64,000 nt of DNA from Armatimonadota bacterium (GTDB lineage Bacteria > Armatimonadota > Zipacnadia > JAUWAU01). Below, one piece after another: positions 43,303 to 52,274 of the stretch. Positions within the stretch are counted from its first letter, which is position 1. Each line of letters opens with the position of its first letter. The stretch is from positions 182,664-246,663 of the forward strand of contig JAUWAU010000007.1 in NCBI GenBank assembly GCA_030601885.1. Reading direction: 5' to 3'. The translations under genes were made by a program, and so were the position numbers. The notes beneath the pieces were generated by a model, which saw only the letters and a program-made list of their open reading frames with translations, did no database searches and was not told the DNA's origin.

Positions 43303-44331
43303 ATGGACAAGCAAAAAGCACTCGACTTAGCCTTGTCGCAGGTCGAGAAGCAATTCGGCGAAGGCGCCATCATGCGCCTCGGCGAGCAGCCGACGAAGAT
43401 GGCCGTTCGCGTTATCCCGACGGGCGCTCTCAGCCTCGACATCTGCTTGGGTGTGGGCGGCCTGCCGCGGGGCCGGATTGTGGAGATCTACGGCCAGGAG
43501 GCGAGTGGCAAGACGACGATTGCGCTGCACATACTTGCGGAGGCCCAGAAGCAGGGAGGCACCGTCGCCTTTATTGATGCGGAACATGTCTTTCCGAGGG
43601 AGTATGCGGAGGACATCGGGCTGAATCTCGACGAGTTACTGATCTCCCAGCCCGACACGGCCGAGCAGGCGCTTGAGATCGCCGACGTGCTTGTGTGCAG
43701 CGGGGCCCTGGATGTCTTCGCCCTCGACTCCGTCGCCGCACTGGTTCCGGCAGCGGAACTGGCGGGCGAGGTGGGAGACGTTCATATGGGCCTGCAGGCG
43801 CGCCTGATGTCGCAGGCGCTCAGAAAGCTGGCCGGCGCCGTGTCCAGATCGGACACGCTGGCCATATTCATCAATCAGATCCGCGAGCGCATCGGCGTCG
43901 TGTTCGGCAATCCGGAGACCACGCCCGGTGGGCGTGCGCTGAAATTCCAGTCTACGGTCCGCCTCGAGGTGCGCCGCCGGGAGTCACTGAAACGGGGCAC
44001 TGAGATCATCGGCAACCGGGTCACTGTGAAGACGGCGAAGAACAAGGTCGCCCCACCGTTCAAACGCTGCGAGTTCGACATCATATACGGTGAGGGGATA
44101 TCGGCCGAGGGGTGTCTGATCGACGAGGGGGTGAACTTCGAGATCGTCGAAAAGATGGGCACGTGGTTTAGCTACGGCGATGAGCGTCTCGGCCAGGGGC
44201 GCGATAACGCCCGCGAGTATCTGAAGGCGAACCCGGAGATAGCTGACCGCCTCGAGGCGGAAATCCGCGAGAAGGCCGGGCTGGCTCCGGCTCAGGAGCC
44301 GACCGAAAAGCCCGATGATGATGACACGTAG
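43303..44331 (+). CDS. recA: Recombinase RecA
   Basis: 342 residues. Walker [16 protein letters not shown] with the catalytic Glu, LDSVAALVP, the L2 region [15 protein letters not shown] and INQIRERIG are clear. Two positions are unusual: the segment after DAEH reads VFPREY instead of ALDPxY, and the Walker A Pro-Glu-Ser is Gln-Glu-Ala. The tail is short and acidic (DDDDT). The ATG at 43303 has a poor ribosome-binding site, whereas a TTG at 43279 has AAAGGGG nine bases upstream and could add eight residues. recX follows. Confidence 0.94.
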   Translation: MDKQKALDLALSQVEKQFGEGAIMRLGEQPTKMAVRVIPTGALSLDICLGVGGLPRGRIVEIYGQEASGKTTIALHILAEAQKQGGTVAFIDAEHVFPREYAEDIGLNLDELLISQPDTAEQALEIADVLVCSGALDVFALDSVAALVPAAELAGEVGDVHMGLQARLMSQALRKLAGAVSRSDTLAIFINQIRERIGVVFGNPETTPGGRALKFQSTVRLEVRRRESLKRGTEIIGNRVTVKTAKNKVAPPFKRCEFDIIYGEGISAEGCLIDEGVNFEIVEKMGTWFSYGDERLGQGRDNAREYLKANPEIADRLEAEIREKAGLAPAQEPTEKPDDDDT

Positions 44332-44406
44332 CCTCTATGCCAAAGTCGCGCGGGGTGCACCCGGGGCAACGCAGCCCGGGCCGAGCAGTGTGGGAGGGAG
44401 GTGGTA

Positions 44407-45078
44407 ATGCCTTCACGGGGTTCGATTAGCGCCATTGAGCCCCAGGGGCCCAAGTCACGGCGAGTCGCCATATGGGTGGACGGTGTCGAGCGGATCACGG
44501 TTCACCGGAAGGCTCTCCAATGGCTCGAGGTGGAGGCCGGCGTCACGGTAGATGTTGACGAGCTGCTGCAGGCGGTGGCAGAGGCGGAGCATCGCGCCGC
44601 GATGGACGCCAGCTTCGCTCTGCTCGCGGTGCGGAATCGGACCGCGAACGAGCTCTGCCAGCGCCTACGGCAGAAAGGCTTTGCCCACGAAGTGACGGCG
44701 CGTGTGGTTGAACGCCTTCGAGAGCTTGGGTACATGAACGACAGGCGCTACGCCATCGAGTACGTCCGAGCGCGGATGGCGCAGCGGCCGGCCGGGAGGC
44801 GGGCCCTGTACGGCGAGCTGCGGCGCAAGGGTGTTGACAGCGAAATGATCGAGGAAGTCCTGGACGAATGCTTTGGCAGCGTGGATGAGGCCGCACTGGC
44901 AGCGGCGGCCATCGAGCAGCGGCTGCCGCGTCTTGCCAAGTTAGATGCAAACACAGCGCGCAGTAGGTTGGTTGCGCTGCTGCAACGGCGGGGATTCGAT
45001 TTCGAGGTCATACGAGATGCTGTGAGCCGCGCAATGCCGGAGATAGACGACGAGGACGTGGCGTCGTCCGGAGAATAA
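44407..45078 (+). CDS. recX: Regulatory protein RecX
   Basis: 223 residues. RNRTANELCQRLRQKGF, VVERLRELGYMNDRRYAIEY and three-helix repeats such as ALYGELRRKGVDSEMIEEVL define RecX, which binds RecA filaments and limits them. An N-terminal extension (SKSRRVAIWVDG-like) of the Firmicutes type precedes it. The ATG at 44407 follows GGGAGGGAGG. It is immediately downstream of recA. Confidence 0.92.
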   Translation: MPSRGSISAIEPQGPKSRRVAIWVDGVERITVHRKALQWLEVEAGVTVDVDELLQAVAEAEHRAAMDASFALLAVRNRTANELCQRLRQKGFAHEVTARVVERLRELGYMNDRRYAIEYVRARMAQRPAGRRALYGELRRKGVDSEMIEEVLDECFGSVDEAALAAAAIEQRLPRLAKLDANTARSRLVALLQRRGFDFEVIRDAVSRAMPEIDDEDVASSGE

Positions 45079-45404
45079 AGGTCGTTGGCGGCGGCGTGTT
45101 GACGTCCTCCCCGGCATGGCCGGGAGCGCAGCGGCACGATGAATGGGCTACAGTATGGATTATGGTATCACAGTCCGGGTAGTATGGCTTCTGCATCGTA
45201 CGTCGCTCGTGCTCCTCGCAGCGGATTGCAGCGCCCTACAGCGTCGTCCCAGAGGCGCACTGCACGGCACGGGGGCCAACGCAGCGGTATCGCCAGCTCG
45301 CTGGCACACGGCTGCATACCCCCGATCTTGCCCACACTCCTCCGTGCAGCAAGGACGAGCAGGGACTGACGCTTCTCAGAGACCAATGGAGGTGGATGAC
45401 ATAA
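45079..45404 (+). other. Leader region of rny without a recognised gene
   Basis: No gene or RNA was recognised in these 326 bases. AATGGAGGTGG just before 45405 provides the ribosome-binding site for rny, and an independent promoter for rny-ymdB-spoVS probably lies here. Confidence 0.4.
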
Positions 45405-46955
45405 ATGGCGTGGACCGAGCTATTTGGAATTGCCGGGATTATCGCTCTGGCGTTTGCCATCTTTTTCGTGATGTACGGCGTGCTGGCCGCGCGAGATGCG
45501 CGGCAAGAGCGGGATAGGAGCCGAAAGGAGGCTCAAGAGCGCGTCCAGGCGGCTCAACAACAGGCGAAGGCGGTAAAGAAGGAGGCACTCCTGGAGGCCA
45601 AGGAGGCGAGCCTGCGGCTGCGTGATGATATGGAGAGGGAGCTGCGCGGCCGTCGCACTGAACTGGGGCGCTCGGAACGTCGGCTCGCCAAACGCGACGA
45701 GAACCTGGAGCGGAGGCAGAGCGAGTTGGAGTCGCGGAATCGTGAGGTCAACAGAAAAACACAGACGCTGACTGCACAGGAGAAGGAACTGAGCGAAGGC
45801 TTGGAGCGGCAGAAGGAGGAGCTGCAACGCATCTCGGGTCTGTCACCCGAAGAAGCAAAGAAGGTGCTCTTGTCCGCTATCGAGCAGGAGATCCGCGATG
45901 AGACCGCGGCGCTTATCGTCAAGATCGAGGAGGAGACGAAGCAAGAGGCGGACCGTCGTGCCGCCCACATCGTCACGCAGGCGATTCAGCGCTGCGCCGT
46001 AGACCAGACGACGGAAACCACGGTCTCCGTGGTCCCCCTGCCCGGCGACGATATGAAGGGACGCATCATCGGCCGCGAGGGGCGCAACATCCGCGCCTTT
46101 GAGCAACTCACAGGTGTGGATGTGATCGTGGATGACACGCCCGAGGCTGTTGTCATATCGGGCTTCGATCCCATTCGGCGAGAGGTGGCTCGATCGGCGC
46201 TTGAGTCGCTGGTCAACGACGGCCGGATCCATCCAGGCCGCATCGAGGAGACGGTCAACAAGTGCCGCCAACGCATCGACGAGCAGATGCGTGAAGCAGG
46301 CGAGCGGGCCGTACTGGAGACGCGGGTCGGTCGCCTGCACAGCGACCTGATGAAGCTGGTGGGCAAGCTGCTGTTCCGCACCAGCTATGGCCAGAACGTG
46401 CTGAACCATTCCATCGAAGTAGCGCACCTGGCGGGGGCTATGGCAGCGGAGCTGGGCGTGAACGTGGCAATCGCGCGCCGTGGCGGGCTGCTGCACGACA
46501 TCGGCAAAGCCGTGGACTTCGAAGTTGACGGCCCCCACGCGGCTATCGCGGCGGACATCGCCCGGAGTAAGCGCGAGAGCCCGGAAGTGTGTCACTGCAT
46601 CGAAGCGCATCACCTTGATCCTGAGCCGCAGAGCGTCGAGGCCGTTCTCGTGCACGTTGCCGATGCCATCTCCGCCTCACGGCCCGGGGCTCGGCGCGAG
46701 ACGCTGGAGACGTACATCAAGCGGCTTGAGGGCCTCGAACGCATAGCCGACTCCTTCGCCGGCGTTGAGAAGTCCTTCGCGATATCCGCCGGGCGAGAGG
46801 TCCGCGTCATCGTGCGCCCGGAAAAGGTGGATGACCTCTCTGCCGTCCGGCTCGCAAGAGGGATGGCAGAGAAGATCGAGTCCGAGCTCGACTACCCGGG
46901 CAACATCAAGGTCACTATCATTCGCGAGACCCGCGCGGTGGATTACGCCAAGTAG
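45405..46955 (+). CDS. rny: Ribonuclease Y
   Basis: 516 residues. An N-terminal membrane helix ([18 protein letters not shown]) is followed by a long coiled coil (~30-190). A KH domain has [15 protein letters not shown], and the HD phosphohydrolase domain has [13 protein letters not shown] and [11 protein letters not shown]. It is an endoribonuclease that starts mRNA decay at the inner membrane in Firmicutes and related phyla. The length is standard and the HD residues are intact. ymdB follows. Confidence 0.96.
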   Translation: MAWTELFGIAGIIALAFAIFFVMYGVLAARDARQERDRSRKEAQERVQAAQQQAKAVKKEALLEAKEASLRLRDDMERELRGRRTELGRSERRLAKRDENLERRQSELESRNREVNRKTQTLTAQEKELSEGLERQKEELQRISGLSPEEAKKVLLSAIEQEIRDETAALIVKIEEETKQEADRRAAHIVTQAIQRCAVDQTTETTVSVVPLPGDDMKGRIIGREGRNIRAFEQLTGVDVIVDDTPEAVVISGFDPIRREVARSALESLVNDGRIHPGRIEETVNKCRQRIDEQMREAGERAVLETRVGRLHSDLMKLVGKLLFRTSYGQNVLNHSIEVAHLAGAMAAELGVNVAIARRGGLLHDIGKAVDFEVDGPHAAIAADIARSKRESPEVCHCIEAHHLDPEPQSVEAVLVHVADAISASRPGARRETLETYIKRLEGLERIADSFAGVEKSFAISAGREVRVIVRPEKVDDLSAVRLARGMAEKIESELDYPGNIKVTIIRETRAVDYAK

Positions 46956-46984
46956 AGGTGCCCACAGACGGGCAGGGAGGCTAT

Positions 46985-47794
46985 TTGAACCTTCTCGTTG
47001 TCGGTGACGTCGTCGGGCGTGCCGGGCGAGGCGCGTTGCGTGACATACTCCCGCGACTCGCGGCAGAGCGCCGCGTGGATTTCGTCGTTGCCAACTGTGA
47101 GAATGCCGCGGGCGGGTTCGGCATTACCCAGGAGATCGTGAGGGAGATCCTGGCGCTGGGTGTCGATGCCATTACGATGGGCAATCACATGTGGGCCAAA
47201 CGAGACGTGCTCGGCATTGCGGACACGGAGCCACGCCTCATTAGACCGGCGAACTACCCCGGGGGGGCGCCGGGCGTCGGCTCTGGTGTCTTTGCGGTCG
47301 TCGCCCACCGATCGGGCCCACAAGACGCGTCTGTCGGGGTCATCAACCTGTGCGGCCGCACATTCATGCAGCCGCTCGATTGCCCCTTCCGCATCGGCGA
47401 CGAGGAGGTTGCTGCTCTCAGACGCGTGACCCCGATCATCGTGGTGGATTTTCACGCGGAAGCCACGTCCGAGAAGCAGGCCATGGGACGACACCTCGAT
47501 GGCCGCGTCAGTATTGTGGCGGGGACGCACACCCACGTGCAAACGGCAGACGAGACGATCCTGCCCGGCGGCACTGCCTACATAACCGACTGCGGCATGA
47601 CGGGGGCCACCGACGCGATCATCGGCATGAAAGCCGAGCCGGTGCTGCGCCGGTTCCTCACGGCGATACCGGTGAAATTCGAACCCGCTAGAGGAAAAAG
47701 TCGATTGTATGGCATATTAGTAGATGTAGAACCAGTCAACGGGAGGGCCCAGACAATCGAACGCATTAGCGTTCCGCTCAGTTCGGGTGAATAG
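46985..47794 (+). CDS. ymdB: YmdB-family metallophosphoesterase
   Basis: 269 residues from a TTG with GGGAGG upstream. It belongs to the TIGR00282 family: LLVVGDVVGRAGRGAL, VANCENAAGGFGIT, MGNHMWAKRD, VVDFHAEATSEKQAMG and VAGTHTHVQTADETILPGGTA carry the di-metal ligands. Bacillus YmdB acts on 2',3'-cyclic nucleotides and influences biofilm and sporulation decisions. The rny-ymdB-spoVS string is the same as in Bacillus. Confidence 0.93.
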   Translation: MNLLVVGDVVGRAGRGALRDILPRLAAERRVDFVVANCENAAGGFGITQEIVREILALGVDAITMGNHMWAKRDVLGIADTEPRLIRPANYPGGAPGVGSGVFAVVAHRSGPQDASVGVINLCGRTFMQPLDCPFRIGDEEVAALRRVTPIIVVDFHAEATSEKQAMGRHLDGRVSIVAGTHTHVQTADETILPGGTAYITDCGMTGATDAIIGMKAEPVLRRFLTAIPVKFEPARGKSRLYGILVDVEPVNGRAQTIERISVPLSSGE

Positions 47795-47889
47795 CCTCTG
47801 AACGAGCGGCGGCTGTCAGTACACTCGCATATGTACAGATCAGCCGTCAGCGATATCGCGCTCGACATCGCAGCAAGGGGGAAGCAATA

Positions 47890-48162
47890 GTGGCGGTCCT
47901 GAGAGTAGGGTCTCGTTCCGACCCCAATGCCGTAGCTGGCGCGCTTGCCGGGACGGTGCGTGAGCAGGGGCGCGCTGAGATGCAGACGATCGGAGCCGGC
48001 GCCTTGAACCAGGCTATCAAGTCCATCGCCATCGCCCGGGGCTTCCTGGCGCCGTCAGGCATAGACTTGATCTGCCGGCCGGCGTTCGTTGACGTTGAGA
48101 TCGACGGCAACGAACGCACCGCGATCAAGCTGTTCATCGAGCCCGCCCGACCCGGTGGGTGA
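47890..48162 (+). CDS. spoVS: Stage V sporulation protein S-like protein (copy 2)
   Basis: 90 residues from a GTG. RSDPNAVAGALAG, GAGALNQAIKSIAIARGFL and FVDVEIDGNERTAIKLFIEP match SpoVS. It is strongly similar to the protein at 5252-5524 and equal in length. In this standard position after ymdB it is likely the ancestral copy. A strong terminator follows ~105 bases downstream. Confidence 0.93.
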   Translation: MAVLRVGSRSDPNAVAGALAGTVREQGRAEMQTIGAGALNQAIKSIAIARGFLAPSGIDLICRPAFVDVEIDGNERTAIKLFIEPARPGG

Positions 48163-48268
48163 CTTCTCCTGCCGGGGAGTCCCCCGGGCCACGGCGAGCG
48201 TCTTCGTCGTGAGCCGCAGATGCGCAGCATGATTGGTATTGCGCCACAGATTGGGGAAAAGAACGCGA

Positions 48269-48298
48269 TGCGCGACAGCCATAGCTGTCGCGCATTTT
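48269..48298 (+). terminator. Rho-independent terminator after spoVS
   Basis: TGCGCGACAGC (48269-48279) pairs perfectly with GCTGTCGCGCA (48284-48294) across a CATA loop, followed by TTTT. It separates the rny-ymdB-spoVS unit from the convergent leuB-like gene. Confidence 0.92.
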
Positions 48299-48347
48299 GC
48301 CGCTCGGGGTAGGGCCAGCCCGCGGGTCGCCCATACGGGCTGACTAT

Positions 48348-49409
48348 CTATTGCTTCTGGATGTACTCCACCACGATATCGCCCTGCTGCGTCGTGCTGA
48401 CGCCGCTTCTGGTGGATAGATCCCCGAGACGCCCGCTCCCGAGCGCCTCCACCACGGCGTTCTCGACCATCTCACCCGCTTTGGTTTCGCCCAGATGCTC
48501 CAACATCATGCCGGCGGCGCAGATGGCGGCGATGGGGCAGATGACGTCCTTGCCCGCATGCCGTGGTGCTGAGCCGTGGATGGGCTCGAACATGCTCACG
48601 CCGTCGGGATTGATGTTGCCGGAGGCGGCGACGCCCATCCCGCCCTGGATCATGGCCCCCAGATCGGTGATGATGTCGCCGAACATGTTGGTCGTCACGA
48701 TGACGTCGAACCACTCCGGATTCTTGACCATCCACATGGTCGTGGCGTCCACGAAGGCGCACTCGCGCTTGATGTCGGGGTAGTCCGCCTCGCCGACCTC
48801 CTCGAAGGTGCGCCGCCAGAGGTCGTGGCCGAAGGTGAGCACGTTCGCCTTGTCGCACAGGTACACGGTCTTATCGGTGTTTCGCTCGCGCGACAGCTCG
48901 AAGGCGTACCGAATGATGCGCTCCGTGCCCTTGCGGGTGTACACGGCCGTCTGCACGGCGACCTCGTCCGGCGTGCCGCGCTTCATCTGGCCCCCGATGC
49001 CCACGTACATATCCTCGGTGTTCTCGCGCACGACGATGAAATCGATGTCATCGGGTCCTTTGTGCTTGAGCGGCGTCTCCACGCCGGGGTACAGCTTGAT
49101 GGGGCGGAGATTGACGTACTGATCGAACTCGAAGCGAATGTCGAGCAGAATGCCCTTTTCCAGGATGCCCGGCTGCACATCGTCGTGCCCGACAGCGCCC
49201 AGATAGATGGCGTCCATGGTGCCGAGCTCCTGGAACACGGAGTCCGGGAGCACCTCACCGGTGCGCAGGTATCTATCGCCCCCGACATCGTACTCCACGA
49301 GCTCGTACTTGACCCCGCACTTGCGTGCCACCGCCTCCAGGACCTTCTTGCCCTCCCGCACCACCTCCGGCCCCACTCCATCGCACGGAAGAACCCCGAT
49401 CTTGTACAT
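48348..49409 (-). CDS. leuB: Isopropylmalate/isocitrate dehydrogenase family protein, LeuB-like
   Basis: 353 residues. IGVLPCDGVGPEVV, NLRPIKLYPGVETPL, VVRENTEDMYVGIGG, FGDIITDLGAMIQGGMGVAASGNI and FEPIHGSAPRHAGK are the signatures of the beta-decarboxylating dehydrogenase family. The sequence is closest to the non-enteric LeuB type, with tartrate or homoisocitrate dehydrogenase as less likely alternatives. No other leucine gene is in the window. It follows the yraN remnant on the same strand. Confidence 0.78.
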   Translation of the reverse strand: MYKIGVLPCDGVGPEVVREGKKVLEAVARKCGVKYELVEYDVGGDRYLRTGEVLPDSVFQELGTMDAIYLGAVGHDDVQPGILEKGILLDIRFEFDQYVNLRPIKLYPGVETPLKHKGPDDIDFIVVRENTEDMYVGIGGQMKRGTPDEVAVQTAVYTRKGTERIIRYAFELSRERNTDKTVYLCDKANVLTFGHDLWRRTFEEVGEADYPDIKRECAFVDATTMWMVKNPEWFDVIVTTNMFGDIITDLGAMIQGGMGVAASGNINPDGVSMFEPIHGSAPRHAGKDVICPIAAICAAGMMLEHLGETKAGEMVENAVVEALGSGRLGDLSTRSGVSTTQQGDIVVEYIQKQ

Positions 49410-49494
49410 GTAAGGCGGCTCCCTTCTCGGTCTTTGCGCTTGGTCTTCGTCGGTACGCGTGTGTTCGAAGGCACCCGGTGGCGCGGAAGTTGGT

Positions 49495-49584
49495 GGCCAG
49501 AATCCAATAGCCGCGCTTCTTCAAGAGCCGCTGGGCGTGCTCCTCCGCAATGGCGCCGGTTGTCTGCTTGGTGCGTTTGAGCAT
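49495..49584 (-). pseudogene. Truncated 5' remnant of yraN (UPF0102)
   Basis: About 30 codons from the ATG at 49584 read MLKRTKQTTGAIAEEHAQRL and then LKKRGYWILATNFR. This matches the N-terminal GxxGEExAxxyLxxxGYxILxxN pattern of the YraN/UPF0102 putative endonucleases. The conserved catalytic part is absent. In many genomes yraN directly follows rnhB; here rnhB is ~3.8 kb upstream on the same strand. That supports the reading as a relic left by an insertion and deletion. Confidence 0.6.
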
Positions 49585-49600
49585 TTGGTGTGATGCTCTG

Positions 49601-49781
49601 TGTAGGGCGGGGATGCCTATCCCCGCCATGCCTTCCATCAAGTGTAGCTCAGTGCCCCAACAGTGTAGCCCAGGCAGCTTGCCTGGGGCCGCCATGCCTT
49701 CCATCAAGTGTGGCTCAGGCAGCTTGCCTGAGACGATCCTTGTCTCTAGGGCCGTGTGCCACGGCTTGCTCGCCAAGCCGT
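49601..49781. repeat. Cluster of four palindromic repeats of two families
   Basis: A RAYT-type palindrome (TGTAGGGCGGGG...CCCCGCC, 49601-49627) is followed by family-2 copies at 49663-49688 and 49708-49733 and by a related hairpin at 49753-49781. A partial copy is at 49642. A 21-base direct repeat containing GCCATGCCTTCCATCAAGTG occurs at 49625 and 49691. Confidence 0.8.
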
Positions 49782-49792
49782 GCGCCGTTCTC

Positions 49793-50761
49793 CTACGCCT
49801 TCCTCGCCACCAGAATCAACCTCTCCGACTCGTCGGAGAACGCCCTCCCCTCGTGATCGCCCAACGTTTCTACCTCGTCAAACCCAGCCTCCCTGAGCAG
49901 CTCAACCCCCTCCTGCTCCTCCACCCACCGATAATCCTGCTCGAAGGTGAACCGTTTCTCCTCGTCGCCGTCTATCTCGACATACACGTGCTCGACGCGG
50001 ACGATCTGGGCATCGCGGTCGATGTGAAGCTTCCGGTTCAGCTCCTGCGTGAAGAGGCCCGTCGCGGGGTTGATGCCTTCGCGGACGCTTATCTGTTTCC
50101 CGACCTCCTGATTCGCCATCCTCTGCGGCGCCACGACGTCCACGACCGCCGTCGCCCCCGGCCGCGTGTGGCGATACAGACACGCAGAACACTGCGACAA
50201 CGCCCGCCCGCCTTTTCCGTTGCCTATGCCTTTGCCGTTATTGTAGGGCGGGTCCTCCGTGGCCCGCCGCCTTTGCCTTCCGCCCTCGCACCCAGCTTCA
50301 TCGTTCCCCGCTGCCCCAACGGCGCACGATGAACCGTCCCGAACGTGAAACACCGACGCATTCGGCACGAACACGCCCGCGAACTCCCGCCCGGGAAATT
50401 CGGGGACTGACACCACCGGCCGTATCGTGGCTGTCTGTCCCCGAGCTTTCCCAAGGTCGAACTCCCTCATATCGGCCTGAACGAGCGAGACGCGGCTTCG
50501 TACCTCGGGGGATTCCTTCTCCAGCTTCTCTCGCGCGATAGCGAGCATGTGCTCGGAGAAGTCGAGCCCGACTACCTCGAACCCCTCCCGCGCGAGCGGA
50601 ATCAGCACCCGCCCCGTCCCACAAGCCACCTCCAGCACCGGCGATCCGCACTCGCGCGCGAGGCTCACGTAGAACGGAATGTCCTCCTCCCGGTCGCCGT
50701 ACGACCAGTCGTAGAAGCGGGTGAAGTCCTTCTCGATGTAAACGTCTACTGTGGCGGGCAT
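49793..50761 (-). CDS. Class I SAM methyltransferase carrying in-frame repeat insertions
   Basis: 322 residues. FTRFYDWSYGDREEDI, the SAM motif LEVACGTGRVLIPLAREG and VVGLDFSEHMLAIARE identify it as a small-molecule-type methyltransferase that is normally ~250 residues. Two stretches do not fit: ~20 residues encoded by a 60-bp inverted-repeat element (50393-50452), and ~45 residues around a RAYT-type palindrome (50241-50269, ATEDPPYNN). Conserved sequence resumes after both (FVPNASVFHV; LYRHTRPGA). The frame is intact. Activity is doubtful, because the second insertion lies within the Rossmann domain. Substrate unknown. Confidence 0.72.
   Translation of the reverse strand: MPATVDVYIEKDFTRFYDWSYGDREEDIPFYVSLARECGSPVLEVACGTGRVLIPLAREGFEVVGLDFSEHMLAIAREKLEKESPEVRSRVSLVQADMREFDLGKARGQTATIRPVVSVPEFPGREFAGVFVPNASVFHVRDGSSCAVGAAGNDEAGCEGGRQRRRATEDPPYNNGKGIGNGKGGRALSQCSACLYRHTRPGATAVVDVVAPQRMANQEVGKQISVREGINPATGLFTQELNRKLHIDRDAQIVRVEHVYVEIDGDEEKRFTFEQDYRWVEEQEGVELLREAGFDEVETLGDHEGRAFSDESERLILVARKA
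50241..50269. repeat. REP palindrome (RAYT-like family) within the methyltransferase gene
   Basis: TTGTAGGGCGGG...CCCGCC, the same core as the RAYT termini. It is translated in frame on the minus strand. Confidence 0.75.
50393..50452. repeat. 60-bp imperfect inverted-repeat element within the methyltransferase gene
   Basis: GGGAAATTCGGGGACTGACA at one end pairs imperfectly with TGTCTGTCCCCGAGCTTTCC at the other. It resembles the GGGGACAGTCACC-type ends of the purE-purF element. At 60 bases it keeps the frame. Confidence 0.6.
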
Positions 50762-50891
50762 TGCGGATGGTTAGGCTGGCCTACCAGCACACAGGTGCAC
50801 GGAGCACCAGTCGCGTGGCCTCCCCCTGACGGTGGGACGGAGTGGGATCAGCCGAGATCCGTGGGCCTCGCTCGAGGGGGACCGGCGCCAG

Positions 50892-51524
50892 CTATGGCCC
50901 GGTCCCAGCCTGCGGTGCCGCCGAAGGGTCGCGGGGGAAGTACTGGCCAGCATCCATTACGAAGGAGCCCAGCAGCTCTCCCCTCGCTATTCCCTTGTTG
51001 CTGTGCCCGAGGTCGCGGCGGATGGCGAGCAGGAGGTCTTCGAACCGGACCAGCCACTCGATGGGGTCTGCGCTGGCGGCATCCTCAAGCCTGCTCGTCC
51101 ACTGCCAGAACGCGGACATTTCCTTGATGGCCGCGTCGCCGCCCCAGAGCACCAGCTTCTGAGTCCACTCGGTCATGAACTGGACGCCCTGCTGCTCCGA
51201 GACCTGCTGCACGCCGGGCTTCTGTGAAGCCATGACCTTGAACCAGAACGCCATGAACTCCTCGTACATGGGGAACTTCTGCCGACGGTGCTCCTGCTCG
51301 ATTTCCCTACTCCGTTCGATGTGTCTGCCGGCGAACGCCGAGACAAGGGCCACAAGAATCGCGGCCGTAGCGGCCACTATGGCAGCCAACGTCTCTGGGG
51401 AGAGGCGAATGAGGGCGCGTATCGCCCATACGATGCCGGCCAGCACCGCGAGGCCCAGGACAAGCATAAGAATGGCTAGCAGGACGCCGAGCCGCGTTGT
51501 TCTTGCATCAGAGCCATTGGTCAT
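50892..51524 (-). CDS. Membrane protein of unknown function
   Basis: 210 residues from the ATG at 51524 (GGAGG ten bases upstream). Two adjacent membrane helices (LGVLLAILMLVLGLAVLAGI; ETLAAIVAATAAILVALVSA) are followed by a ~140-residue cytosolic part with a basic linker (RHIERSREIEQEHRRQKFP). This then continues with conserved-looking aromatic residues (EFMAFWFKVM, MSAFWQWTS, EWLVRFEDLLLAIRRDLGH). I have seen this two-helix plus soluble domain plan in proteins of unknown role near mobile or defence genes. It is in an accessory block. Confidence 0.6.
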   Translation of the reverse strand: MTNGSDARTTRLGVLLAILMLVLGLAVLAGIVWAIRALIRLSPETLAAIVAATAAILVALVSAFAGRHIERSREIEQEHRRQKFPMYEEFMAFWFKVMASQKPGVQQVSEQQGVQFMTEWTQKLVLWGGDAAIKEMSAFWQWTSRLEDAASADPIEWLVRFEDLLLAIRRDLGHSNKGIARGELLGSFVMDAGQYFPRDPSAAPQAGTGP

Positions 51525-51583
51525 CGTGATCGATCCTCCGCGCGGCGTGGCAGCCGGGATGCTGTCCCGCGGGCCGCGGCACT

Positions 51584-52201
51584 TCACTTGGCCAGATAGA
51601 ACGTGCGGGGGCAGCACGCCCGAGCAAGCGCCTCGCCCGGTTCCGTGAAGGGCGGGTACCACGCCATGCTCTCCACGTCGGCTCCGACGTGCCGAGCCCC
51701 TGCCTGAAGCAGGGCTGTGGCGAGTCCTCTTCGGCGATGCCGGGCCAGCACCCAGAGCATGCAGACGGTCCAGATCGGCGGGTGGTCAGAAAGCTCCTCC
51801 GGCTTCTCGTTCGCCTCCCACTCCGGCCAGGAGCAGCGGCACACACGCCTGCACTTCTCCACCACGAGGAGTCCGATCGCCCGGTCTCGCTCGTACACTA
51901 GGAAGACGTGAACGTCGCGTTCGTCCGGCGGCTCACTAGCGTCGTACGCTGCGAAGTCGAAGGGCGTCTCGCGGTTCGCGAGCACGGCGACGCGTTCCGC
52001 ACGACGGCGCTGCGCAATCGGCGAGAAAGGGCTGACGACGGTGATTCGTAAGTTGCCCTCGGCGAAGATGACGCTGTCGGTCTTGATCGATCGGGCGCGA
52101 AGACCGTTGACCGTCTCGGCGTGGAAACTGCGATGATACCGCGCGTCCTCTAGGCTGTCCGGGACGTACAGCAAGCCGCAGTCTGGACATCGGACGGTCA
52201 T
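51584..52201 (-). CDS. Zinc-finger GNAT acetyltransferase resembling Eco1/ESCO
   Basis: 205 residues. A C2H2 finger at residues 5-27 (CPDCGLLY...ARYHRSFH) is followed by a domain with WTVCMLWVLARHRRRGLATAL, the acetyl-CoA-binding RxxGxA pattern. The C-terminus is PPFTEPGEALARACCPRTFYL. The order C2H2 finger, GNAT, then a short conserved P...G..FA-type end is that of eukaryotic cohesin acetyltransferases (zf-C2H2_3 plus Acetyltransf_13). This is a resemblance seen by eye, and the protein could instead be an unrelated GNAT with a zinc ribbon. Substrate unknown. Confidence 0.55.
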   Translation of the reverse strand: MTVRCPDCGLLYVPDSLEDARYHRSFHAETVNGLRARSIKTDSVIFAEGNLRITVVSPFSPIAQRRRAERVAVLANRETPFDFAAYDASEPPDERDVHVFLVYERDRAIGLLVVEKCRRVCRCSWPEWEANEKPEELSDHPPIWTVCMLWVLARHRRRGLATALLQAGARHVGADVESMAWYPPFTEPGEALARACCPRTFYLAK

Positions 52202-52274
52202 AGGCTTGCCTCTCTCCCGGACGGCGTGGACCCCGGGGCGGCCCCACTCGAGTCGGGGGTGCGTGCTGGTGCGG

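Noticed and set aside
200..45201. Shared TCTGCATCGTACG at about 200 and 45188
   Set aside because: A 13-base match is expected by chance many times in 64 kb, and the flanks do not match.
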